From CAZFQD01 sp964520885 (GTDB taxonomy: Bacteria; Bacillota; Clostridia; Oscillospirales; SIG519), in assembly GCA_964520885.1 (NCBI GenBank), contig CAZFQD010000118.1, positions 1 through 6,854 on the forward strand: a DNA stretch of 6,854 nucleotides. Direction: 5' to 3'. A model generated the notes under the pieces. That model saw only the letters and a program-made list of their open reading frames with translations, was not told the origin of the DNA and did not search any database. Numbering within the stretch: position 1 is the first letter of the stretch; every line of letters begins with the position of its first letter. Below are positions 1 to 6,845 of this stretch, in pieces. Both the position numbers and the translations under genes were made by a program.

Positions 1-65
1 TGGCTGTCAAGGGTTTGTTTCAGAAGTTTTCATAAAAGTTTTTACACTATCTTTAATATCTTTTA

Positions 66-2318
66 CTAAAAATTTGTTAGCATTTCTCTTTCTTCACCTT
101 TATAAAGTTTTACAAAAACACTTTCTTTGTTTGGTAAATATAATGTAAATTTAGTATCATAATTTCCCTTTAAGCATATCGTACATTCATTTTTTTTCTT
201 ATTCCAATCTATTTTCACATTTACTCCACAACGTGTATTAAGCCAACCAATGTTGCCCTTTCCCCATTTTTTTGGCAATGCAGGGAGTATATCTATTCTC
301 TTTGTATCCGAATATAATAGCATTTCCTGTATAGCTGATGCCCAACCAATATTTGCATCTATTTGGAAAGGAGCTATTGGATATTCTAAGCCTATTCCCA
401 TTGCTCTCCAATCATTATGCAATGTAAAAAAGTTTTCAAGGACTGTAGATTTTGAAATGAGTTCAAGACATTTTAACGCATTTTCTGCATCACCTGTCCT
501 TGCCAATAAATTTGCATTTTGTACAAGTGACCAACTAGATTGATGTTCTAACCCAATCGTCAATCTACGAATACCACCAATTCTATAAGCATCAAGTGTT
601 TTATTATCACTTCTAGAGAGCTCAAGTCCAGGAAAGACTGGATAAAGATGTGACTGATGACGATGAAAATCTCTATCCGGATAATCCTTATGTAACCATT
701 CTCTTGGAGCACCAAACTCATTATATTCATATTCTGGTGCACCATTTAAAAATTTAATCCACTTTTCTATTTCATCTTCTGAACATCCAACCTGCTTACC
801 TAATTCAATTAAATGCGCAAAGACTTCTTTTATAATTGCTACATCCATAGTTGCATTTATTGAGGTTTGAACAGGATCCTCTGGTTCTGCACCACCACGA
901 TAGCTAATTGTATGATTTTCAGGTGAAACAGAAGGACAAACAATCCATTTATCTTCATTCCATACGAGAAAATCCTCATAGAATAGTGAGACCTCAAGCA
1001 AAAATGGTAATGCTCTGTTTTTTAAAAATTTTTCATCCTTTGTATAAAGCCAATATTCATAATATAATTGACCAATCCATCCAGCACCTGCTGTCCAATT
1101 AGTAATATGAGGAACAACATTAACATGCTTAATTGCCCCTGGAGCTGTAACTGCCGGTAAATATATACCCCTACAACCAAACATTTTTTTTGCGTTTTCT
1201 CGCATATCATCCATACATTTCTCATAATAATCAAAAACTGGAAGCATTAATTCTGTTAAATTTCCAGACAATACATGCCAATAAATCATTTCAAGATTTA
1301 TATTCGCCATATTAAAAGCCCAATAAGCTTTGTATTCACCGCTCCATAAACCAGTAAGATTACATGGGTTACCCCCAACACCAGTACCACAAATGAAGAG
1401 ATATCTTCCTAATGCCCACATTCGTTCTACCATCTCATTTGGCATACCCTCTCCATAAGATGCATCAAGCAAAGTGCGGTTTGTATCTTTCTGAGAATAT
1501 ACTAAATCTTCAAGATGAAATTGACACCTGTTATAAAGTTCCTGATGCTTAGCAATATGTTTAGTTAATAGTGAGTTGTAATTTGGTTTAATAGTGCTAA
1601 TATATTCCTTTAATAGTTTAAACTGTGAATTGCTATCCCCATCTGTAAACATACGACAAATTATTAATGTTTTTTCACCTTTAATAACTCTTGCTACAAC
1701 ACCATGTTCTTTGTTATCTACTTCAGCTTTAAAGAATATCCATTCTCCTTCTTTATATGTTACAGGATTTTCAGAAAACTTTATGCCTGCCTGTTGAACA
1801 ACATCACTTTTGTGAATTGTGATGTTAACTTCTACATTCTTATCAGTTTCAACAACAATGACATCATCAGCACGGGAAACAAAAACTTTTCTGCAAATCT
1901 CTTTTCCATCATCACAATAATGAACAATTCCTTCTGCTGTTGACATATTAAGTTCTCTATTGTACCTTGAAAAGCCACTAACAGGTGTTAAAGATAAGTG
2001 TAAATCTGCAGCTGGAAAAGGAACAGGTGCTGAAGGATTATAACCTTTGCTTAAAAGTTCATCAGATAACATTCTATCAGCTTCAAACATTCTTCCCTCT
2101 AAAATTAGTTTTCTCATTTTTGGCAAAATATAAGAGACATCTGGCATATCGGCTTGTTTCCCCTCGCGCCACAAAAATGTATGCGTGAGAAGAATTCTTT
2201 CATTTGCAGCAGCACCGTACATTAGGGCACCATGTCTTCCATTACCGAGGGGTGTTCCCTCTCTCCAAGTATCGTTCCACCATGACGCTGGTCTTGAAAT
2301 CTTCATTTTATATTGCAT
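66..2318 (-). CDS. Glycoside hydrolase family 95 protein (alpha-L-fucosidase / alpha-L-galactosidase type), cytoplasmic
   Basis: Predicted to remove a terminal L-fucose or L-galactose from an imported oligosaccharide by inversion. The 750-residue product has the GH95 layout: an N-terminal beta-sandwich opening with TPLGNGRHGALMYG (about residues 22-35), a helical linker, an (alpha/alpha)6 barrel (about 280-670), and a C-terminal beta-sandwich entered at ILPALPKKWGKG. Barrel motifs include NLTGLW, the NIN pair before LEMIYW (N339, N341), CPSVSPEN (E467), HRHQSHLYPVFPG and QIDANIG (D654). By motif position these match Asn421/Asn423, Glu566 and Asp766 of Bifidobacterium bifidum AfcA, so the catalytic set appears intact. 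There is no signal peptide, which fits an intracellular enzyme downstream of a transporter. Start: an in-frame ATG at 2348 overlaps the previous stop but has a poor ribosome site. The ATG at 2318 has GGAGG five bases upstream and is preferred; the longer form would be 760 residues. Stop is TAG at 66-68. The exact substrate cannot be read from the sequence. Confidence 0.9.
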   Translation of the reverse strand: MQYKMKISRPASWWNDTWREGTPLGNGRHGALMYGAAANERILLTHTFLWREGKQADMPDVSYILPKMRKLILEGRMFEADRMLSDELLSKGYNPSAPVPFPAADLHLSLTPVSGFSRYNRELNMSTAEGIVHYCDDGKEICRKVFVSRADDVIVVETDKNVEVNITIHKSDVVQQAGIKFSENPVTYKEGEWIFFKAEVDNKEHGVVARVIKGEKTLIICRMFTDGDSNSQFKLLKEYISTIKPNYNSLLTKHIAKHQELYNRCQFHLEDLVYSQKDTNRTLLDASYGEGMPNEMVERMWALGRYLFICGTGVGGNPCNLTGLWSGEYKAYWAFNMANINLEMIYWHVLSGNLTELMLPVFDYYEKCMDDMRENAKKMFGCRGIYLPAVTAPGAIKHVNVVPHITNWTAGAGWIGQLYYEYWLYTKDEKFLKNRALPFLLEVSLFYEDFLVWNEDKWIVCPSVSPENHTISYRGGAEPEDPVQTSINATMDVAIIKEVFAHLIELGKQVGCSEDEIEKWIKFLNGAPEYEYNEFGAPREWLHKDYPDRDFHRHQSHLYPVFPGLELSRSDNKTLDAYRIGGIRRLTIGLEHQSSWSLVQNANLLARTGDAENALKCLELISKSTVLENFFTLHNDWRAMGIGLEYPIAPFQIDANIGWASAIQEMLLYSDTKRIDILPALPKKWGKGNIGWLNTRCGVNVKIDWNKKKNECTICLKGNYDTKFTLYLPNKESVFVKLYKGEEREMLTNF

Positions 2319-2323
2319 ATAAG

Positions 2324-2328
2324 CCTCC
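2324..2328 (-). promoter_or_regulatory. Ribosome binding site deciding the GH95 start
   Basis: The minus strand reads GGAGG, then CTTAT, then ATG at 2318, a near-ideal Shine-Dalgarno site with a 5-base spacer. It lies inside the reading frame of the longer alternative start at 2348, whose own upstream sequence (CGTAGG directly against the ATG) has no usable spacing. This favours the start at 2318. Confidence 0.75.
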
Positions 2329-2344
2329 AAATTAATTGTATTTA

Positions 2345-3286
2345 TCATCCTACGATTCCACTTTTTTCAATGCTTTCAACAAAATATCGTTGTGTAAATG
2401 TATAAAGAATAATGAGTGGAATCATATGCAAAATCATTGCACTATTGTTATACATCATTGTAGTAATTGCATTAAAAGGATCTCTATCAAAATTATTTAT
2501 TCTTTGCCCAATTGATACTATTGATATTGACATTATATTCATAGATGGTGTTAAAAAAGCTGTGTAAAAATAGTCATTCCAAATCCAAACAAATGAGAAA
2601 AGAAAAATAGTAACAATCATTGGCACTGCACCCGGCAACATAATTCTTATAAATGTTTTAAATGTTCCACAACCATCTATATATGCAGCTTCTTCTAAAA
2701 CGACAGGCATATTCTTAAAATATTGTCTTAAAATAAATATAAATAGTCCATTTTTTATCCCTAAAGAGGTTAATGACATCATAACTAACGGCCAGTAAGT
2801 ATTAAGTAGAGAAATCCCATTTTCCCTTGGAACAATTGTAAAAAATGAAACAAAACTGAAATATTTAAATTGCAGATATAAAGGCATTAAAATCGTCTGT
2901 GCTGGTACAATCATTGTTAAAATTACAGCAACAAATAATATTCCTCTACCTTTAAATTTAAATCTTGCCAAACCATAAGCGACTAATGCACAAGACGCTG
3001 TCTGCAAAATGCCGTTAAGGGTTGTAAATGAAAGTGAATTAATTAATGTTTTAAAATAATCAACGAATTCTATTACTCTTTGATAATTGAAAAATGTAAT
3101 TTTTTTTGGAATTAGAAATACAGAGGGATCATAAATATCTACGTATGATTTAATTGATGTTGAAAATTTTATAATAATGGGATAGATAATAATAAATGAA
3201 AGTCCTGTAATTAAAACAGTTCGAAAAATCATCCATATTAATTTAGTTGCTTTATTTAATAAAATTTTCCTCTTATATAAGACCAT
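2345..3286 (-). CDS. Carbohydrate ABC transporter permease, CUT1 family, MalG-like
   Basis: One of the two membrane subunits of a sugar-import ABC transporter in the cytoplasmic membrane. The 313-residue length is slightly above the usual 270-300. About six hydrophobic segments are visible, near residues 18-42, 80-105, 115-140, 163-188, 218-240 and 282-300. The cytoplasmic EAA loop that contacts the ATPase is textbook: LEEAAYIDGCGTF at 197-209, ending in IMLP at 215-218. The C-terminus RYFVESIEKSGIVG is the standard MalG-type ending. The stretch NTYWPLVMMSL...GIKNGLFIFILRQYF before the EAA loop resembles, from memory, permeases of Paenibacillus and Clostridia loci that also carry DUF5696 proteins. 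It begins 14 bases after the stop of the MalF-like permease gene and presumably pairs with that product. The transported sugar is not determinable from the sequence; the GH95 neighbour suggests a fucosylated or L-galactose-containing oligosaccharide. Confidence 0.95.
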   Translation of the reverse strand: MVLYKRKILLNKATKLIWMIFRTVLITGLSFIIIYPIIIKFSTSIKSYVDIYDPSVFLIPKKITFFNYQRVIEFVDYFKTLINSLSFTTLNGILQTASCALVAYGLARFKFKGRGILFVAVILTMIVPAQTILMPLYLQFKYFSFVSFFTIVPRENGISLLNTYWPLVMMSLTSLGIKNGLFIFILRQYFKNMPVVLEEAAYIDGCGTFKTFIRIMLPGAVPMIVTIFLFSFVWIWNDYFYTAFLTPSMNIMSISIVSIGQRINNFDRDPFNAITTMMYNNSAMILHMIPLIILYTFTQRYFVESIEKSGIVG

Positions 3287-3293
3287 TTTTTCA

Positions 3294-3302
3294 TCACCTC
3301 CT
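3294..3302 (-). promoter_or_regulatory. Strong ribosome binding site of the MalG-like permease
   Basis: The minus strand reads AGGAGGTGA, a nine-base match to the anti-Shine-Dalgarno end of 16S rRNA, with a 7-base spacer to ATG at 3286. It overlaps the TAG stop of the upstream permease, so the two genes are probably translationally coupled. A second ATG at 3294 lies too close to the GGAGG core and its frame stops after twelve codons, so it is not the start. Confidence 0.8.
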
Positions 3303-4218
3303 AATCATTTTCATAATAAATAAATTTGTTAAGAATAACTGTTACTACTACAAGTATCAAGATGATTAGCAAAAGATATACCCAACTCATAGCTGCACTT
3401 AATCCAAAATCGGAATTGGTAAATGTTACTCTATATATACTATTAATTACCTGATTAGACAAACCACTTAAAGAATCAATAATCGTATAAACAGCATTAA
3501 CAAGAATAAGAGGACTAATCATTGGTAATGTAATTTTCCAAAAATTATCCCATCCACTTGCACCCTCAATACTGGATGCTTCAAAGATAGAAGGAGATAT
3601 TGTTTGTAAACCAGCTAAAAAAATTAGAATCTGAACACCCGATGATACTGTTATATAATAAATCTGATTGATTGAGGAATTTATAAAATCATAAATAAAG
3701 CCGGAGTTAATACTAAGATTTTTTAAAATTGCACCTGTTAAGTCAAGTGCATCAACTGATGAATTGGCACCACCTCCGCTAATTGCCTGAGATGCTGTTA
3801 CTCCAATAACATCATTTTGCAGATAAAATATAACACCCGAGGTTACAATTACCGGCAAGAAAAACATTACTCTTGCAAGAGTTCTTCCTTTAAATTTTTG
3901 ATTTAATATTGTTGCAATAAAAAAGCTATAAATTATGATAGATGGAAAAGTAAATATCATATTTTTAAGGCTATCTGTAATACTCTTAACAAACACAGGA
4001 TCAACAAATAATGCAACATTATAATTTTTAAACCCCACTGCTTCCAATACCAAGCCAATATTTGAAATTGAAACATTGCTAAAACTAAAAAAGATTGACC
4101 GCACAAGAGGAGTTAAGAAAAAAAATATTAATCCAATTATGAATGGCAAGGTAAATAAATATCCTGAAATAGCTCTTCTTTTTGCAAGTGTTAAACTGCT
4201 TATTTTATAGCTTTTCAT
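3301..4218 (-). CDS. Sugar ABC transporter permease, CUT1 family, MalF-like
   Basis: Partner membrane subunit of the sugar importer, 305 residues, in the normal size range for Gram-positive MalF-type permeases that lack the large periplasmic domain of E. coli MalF. Hydrophobic segments lie near residues 18-45, 86-106, 116-133, 186-206, 233-253 and 277-300. The N-terminus has LAKRRAISGYLFTLPF, the usual basic cytoplasmic tail followed by the first membrane span. The EAA loop runs from E213 (EASSIEGASGWDNF) to ITLP at 229-232; it has IEG where most family members have IDG. The region between FFLP (119-122) and LAGLQ (201-205) lacks the usual Trp-rich pattern and instead holds a Gly/Ser-rich stretch (SGGGANSS, about 147-154). 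This, with SGVQILIFLAGLQ, recalls permeases from DUF5696-containing loci. The ATG overlaps the lipoprotein stop in an ATGA. No ATPase or classical binding protein is encoded beside it. Confidence 0.95.
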   Translation of the reverse strand: MKSYKISSLTLAKRRAISGYLFTLPFIIGLIFFFLTPLVRSIFFSFSNVSISNIGLVLEAVGFKNYNVALFVDPVFVKSITDSLKNMIFTFPSIIIYSFFIATILNQKFKGRTLARVMFFLPVIVTSGVIFYLQNDVIGVTASQAISGGGANSSVDALDLTGAILKNLSINSGFIYDFINSSINQIYYITVSSGVQILIFLAGLQTISPSIFEASSIEGASGWDNFWKITLPMISPLILVNAVYTIIDSLSGLSNQVINSIYRVTFTNSDFGLSAAMSWVYLLLIILILVVVTVILNKFIYYEND

Positions 4219-6779
4219 TTTTTACCTCCAATTAAAGCAAAATTTGATGCAGAAATATTTATACCATTATAGACAACGTCATAGTCATTATAATTTACAT
4301 AAACAACTACACCATTTTCGTATTTTGTTTCAAATACTTTGCTTAGTACTTCATTGTGAGATATAATACTACAGTTTTGAACTTGAGAATTGACAGAATT
4401 AATTTTATTATAGCTATTAACAGCCTGCTCCATCCACGGTAGATAGTAAACGCTGTTTAAATTATAATTAGTGCTTTTTATTATTGAGTTATCAACATAT
4501 GTCCACTCAAAATTTGGTGCCGCTCCTGTTTCAATGGCTTTAAGCTCGCTATTTTTATAATCGCTTGAGTAGTTAAGTGGTGTTGTGGAATACGGTATAT
4601 AACCACTTAGCACAATTTGATAAAATGGAACAGATTTGTCTGTAATATAATAGTTACTTGATTGCATAGGAGCATTAATTATTGAAGTTGTATATTTCAA
4701 AATGTAAGCATTTGCACTATTAGATAAAATCTTATTACCACTATTAACTATTTTTGCACATTGGTTAGAAATGTTTTCCTTCGCTTTATCTCTTAAAGTA
4801 ATATTGTTTTTATTAAAATCAGATGAAAGCTCTGTTCCCATTTCGCCAATTGATAAGCCGTTTATTTTTAGATTATTATAATCCTTCAAATAGCTTGTTA
4901 CATATTTATTAATTGATGCTGGAGATACAATATATCTTCTTGACTCATTTATGCTTTTGTTAGTTGATAAATTATAATCATATTTAAATGCAAAAGAATC
5001 CGATAAAAATCTTGAACCGTCAGTATATGTATTAAAAGCATCAAAAAGTCCGTCATTGGAAACATAGATAAAATTAGCATTTGGAAAGAAATTTATGTTA
5101 TTTGCTTTTGTAAATTTAACTAAATCATTAAATTTACTTTGCCCTCCAAGTTCATCTATTAATTTAACATTAGAATTTACAGTGTTATTTATACCATTAT
5201 TATCCCAATATTTGTACTGAACTTGAATATTTGATACACCTTTTTCTTTAAGCTGGGAAAGAATTTTTGCAACTTCATCATATTTTGTTAGCCCAATTTT
5301 ACTTGTTACTGGCAAACCCAAAAACGAAGTATTGTAATCCACCGCACCAAGCAGGCTCAAATTAAAATTAATATTGTCTTTTTTATCCACCTTATTTAAT
5401 TGGTTTTTGTTAATAAGATAATCTTTATAAGCAAGTGCCATTCCAGAGTAGCTGGCATTGTTGCCGTTCAAAAAGCCATAAATTACCTTATAATCCCCTT
5501 GATAAGGTTTGCTCTGATAAGCATTCATTTGTTTGCTTGTATCAATTGCTGTATTTACGTTATCAAATTCAAGAGTTTTTAATGTCCCATACGCTACATT
5601 ATAAGAATTTGATTTTTGAGATATATCTGCATTAATTGTTGATAATGCTTCGCCTTTATCAATTATTGCATAAAAAGCACTATCATTTTTCTTAATACCA
5701 AATACAGGTATAAAACAATTGCTGCTTGAAAAAGGTCTTGTTAAATATTCAAAATCATTATCTCTGCCATAAACGCTTATGCTAAAAGAATTAAATTGAG
5801 TTTTTTGATTATTAAGATTGATAATTGCTCCCGAACCATCTGGCACAAATATATATCCATTGTCATTGAGTTCAGCACAGCCGAAAAATTTTAGCAACGA
5901 TAACTCAGTTAGCTTTACAGTATCATTTTGAGTAATAATATGCTCCGTAGGAACTTTTGCTGAAAAATATTTACCTTCAAGAGTATAGTCAATAGGTATA
6001 GAGAAGGATATTGGTTTAGGTTTTAAAGGTACCATATTATCAAGATTATCCTTTTGTAAATCTTCTAAAGTATATGAAGAGCTACTAAAGCAGTCAGCAA
6101 TTTTTTCCAAAATAAAATCTGAAAAATTATTTGTCAATACATAAGCATCGTAATTTTTTAGACTAGGGTATTGTTTTAAAAGATTTTCTTTTATAATATT
6201 ATCAATTCCTACAATTGTTTGGAACTGATATTTACCTTTAATATAAGACTTTTGTTCTGAAGTCATTTTTGAGACAAATTTAGCCATTCTTGACTTTTCA
6301 ATAATCTTTGGTGCTAATATTTGTTTCTCCTTTTTTCCAATATCAAAAGTAATCCTTACGCCACCATTAATTTTTGCAATATCAAATTGAGAAAGGCTAA
6401 TACTATCTGTGAAATTTTCCATTGTGAAAGAATTATCCGATTTATCATAGTATTTAATTTGTAATTGAGAGCGAAGCAAATCTTTTTCACTATCTGATGC
6501 TATTTTATCATCATTAATATTTTGTGGATTTGAAAACCACATTTGCCCCGAAGTTTTATCCATAACCGAAATTTCTGCTGTTGTAGCATTTATATATAAA
6601 ATGAGGTTGTCATTTTCTTCGATTTTTACAAAGCCTTTTTCTGCTTTTAAATTATCTCCAAAATTATCTTTGGTTACAAAATTATCAATATTAGAATTAT
6701 TAATAGTCATTTTACTATTACAGCTTGATAAATTAATTAACAAAATTACTATAATTAAAGAATAAATAATTTTTTTCAT
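4215..6779 (-). CDS. DUF5696-type surface lipoprotein, putative TIM-barrel carbohydrate-active protein
   Basis: Function not established. The 854-residue product starts with a lipoprotein signal: MKK, a hydrophobic core, then lipobox LSSC with the acylated cysteine at C20, so it should be anchored outside the cytoplasmic membrane. Residues about 50-450 look like a beta-rich region resembling the N-terminal sandwich of glycosidases. It includes GYIFVPDGSGAIINLNN (308-324) and SVYGRD (335-340), which I recognise from DUF5696 proteins. Residues about 470-790 read like a TIM barrel: LTKYDEVAKILSQLKEKGVSNIQVQYKYW (497-525), NGLSIGEMGTELSSDF (640-655), then APMQSSNYYITD and PFYQIVLSGYIPYSTTPLNYSSD up to about 740. 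The C-terminus (818-850: KYENGVVVYVNYNDYDVVYNG) resembles the small beta-sandwich ending many glycosidases. It is first in the operon and overlaps the MalF-like permease by ATGA. It could be a surface glycosidase or a glycan-binding protein serving the transporter. It is Asn/Lys/Ser rich, in keeping with the AT-rich DNA. Family call is from memory of motifs. Confidence 0.85.
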   Translation of the reverse strand: MKKIIYSLIIVILLINLSSCNSKMTINNSNIDNFVTKDNFGDNLKAEKGFVKIEENDNLILYINATTAEISVMDKTSGQMWFSNPQNINDDKIASDSEKDLLRSQLQIKYYDKSDNSFTMENFTDSISLSQFDIAKINGGVRITFDIGKKEKQILAPKIIEKSRMAKFVSKMTSEQKSYIKGKYQFQTIVGIDNIIKENLLKQYPSLKNYDAYVLTNNFSDFILEKIADCFSSSSYTLEDLQKDNLDNMVPLKPKPISFSIPIDYTLEGKYFSAKVPTEHIITQNDTVKLTELSLLKFFGCAELNDNGYIFVPDGSGAIINLNNQKTQFNSFSISVYGRDNDFEYLTRPFSSSNCFIPVFGIKKNDSAFYAIIDKGEALSTINADISQKSNSYNVAYGTLKTLEFDNVNTAIDTSKQMNAYQSKPYQGDYKVIYGFLNGNNASYSGMALAYKDYLINKNQLNKVDKKDNINFNLSLLGAVDYNTSFLGLPVTSKIGLTKYDEVAKILSQLKEKGVSNIQVQYKYWDNNGINNTVNSNVKLIDELGGQSKFNDLVKFTKANNINFFPNANFIYVSNDGLFDAFNTYTDGSRFLSDSFAFKYDYNLSTNKSINESRRYIVSPASINKYVTSYLKDYNNLKINGLSIGEMGTELSSDFNKNNITLRDKAKENISNQCAKIVNSGNKILSNSANAYILKYTTSIINAPMQSSNYYITDKSVPFYQIVLSGYIPYSTTPLNYSSDYKNSELKAIETGAAPNFEWTYVDNSIIKSTNYNLNSVYYLPWMEQAVNSYNKINSVNSQVQNCSIISHNEVLSKVFETKYENGVVVYVNYNDYDVVYNGINISASNFALIGGKK
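4224..4229 (-). promoter_or_regulatory. Ribosome binding site of the MalF-like permease, inside the lipoprotein gene
   Basis: The minus strand reads GGAGGT, then AAAAA, then ATG at 4218. The site is made from the last Gly-Gly codons (GGA GGT) of the upstream lipoprotein, whose stop TGA overlaps the permease ATG. Translation of the permease is therefore very likely coupled to completion of the lipoprotein. Confidence 0.8.
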
Positions 6780-6784
6780 TAATG

Positions 6785-6793
6785 CTCCCCCCC
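6785..6793 (-). promoter_or_regulatory. Ribosome binding site of the lipoprotein gene, formed by a G7 tract
   Basis: The minus strand has seven consecutive G followed by AG, then CATTA and ATG at 6779. GGGAG with a 5-base spacer can serve as a Shine-Dalgarno site. A G homopolymer of this length stands out in such AT-rich DNA. Confidence 0.6.
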
Positions 6794-6801
6794 ATCATAA
6801 A

Positions 6802-6845
6802 AGGTACTGTCAAAAATTTTACTTTAAAAACAGCTGACAGCACCT
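6802..6845 (-). repeat. Inverted repeat upstream of the operon (possible terminator, attenuator or operator)
   Basis: On the minus strand, AGGTGCTGTCA (6845-6835) and TGACAGTACCT (6812-6802) form an 11-base-pair stem around a 22-base AT-rich loop. The single non-identical position is a G-U pair in minus-strand RNA but an A-C mismatch in plus-strand RNA, so a functional RNA hairpin would be read in the operon's direction. Four T follow (6802-6799, the first within the stem), then ATGATGG. This could be the intrinsic terminator of an upstream gene, a leader hairpin controlling read-through into the operon, or a protein-binding palindrome. The short T run makes a strong terminator uncertain. Confidence 0.5.

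Noticed and set aside
5..10. TTGACA on the minus strand near the left edge, as a -35 box or the first arm of a hairpin after the GH95 gene
   Set aside because: The matching -10 or second arm would lie outside the window. The 65-base tail itself shows no complete hairpin with a T run, so neither promoter nor terminator can be supported.
250..543. Plus-strand open frame opposite the GH95 gene, and similar short plus-strand frames at 908-1102, 1594-1943, 1985-2188 and 5400-5635
   Set aside because: They lie wholly antisense to genes with clear protein motifs and their translations show no recognisable domain. They are shadows of the real frames.
560..1234. Minus-strand short frames (560-745, 1022-1234) within the GH95 gene
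   Set aside because: They are alternate-frame readings of the GH95 coding sequence with no supporting motif.
3774..4100. MalF-type large periplasmic domain in the first permease
   Set aside because: The FFLP-to-LAGLQ distance (about 82 residues) is only slightly longer than in ordinary Gram-positive CUT1 permeases as I remember them, so it is a changed loop and not an inserted domain.
6765..6797. Upstream ATGATG at 6797-6792 as an alternative start of the lipoprotein or a leader peptide
   Set aside because: It is out of frame with the lipobox-bearing protein and has no Shine-Dalgarno site, whereas the ATG at 6779 gives a proper lipoprotein signal.
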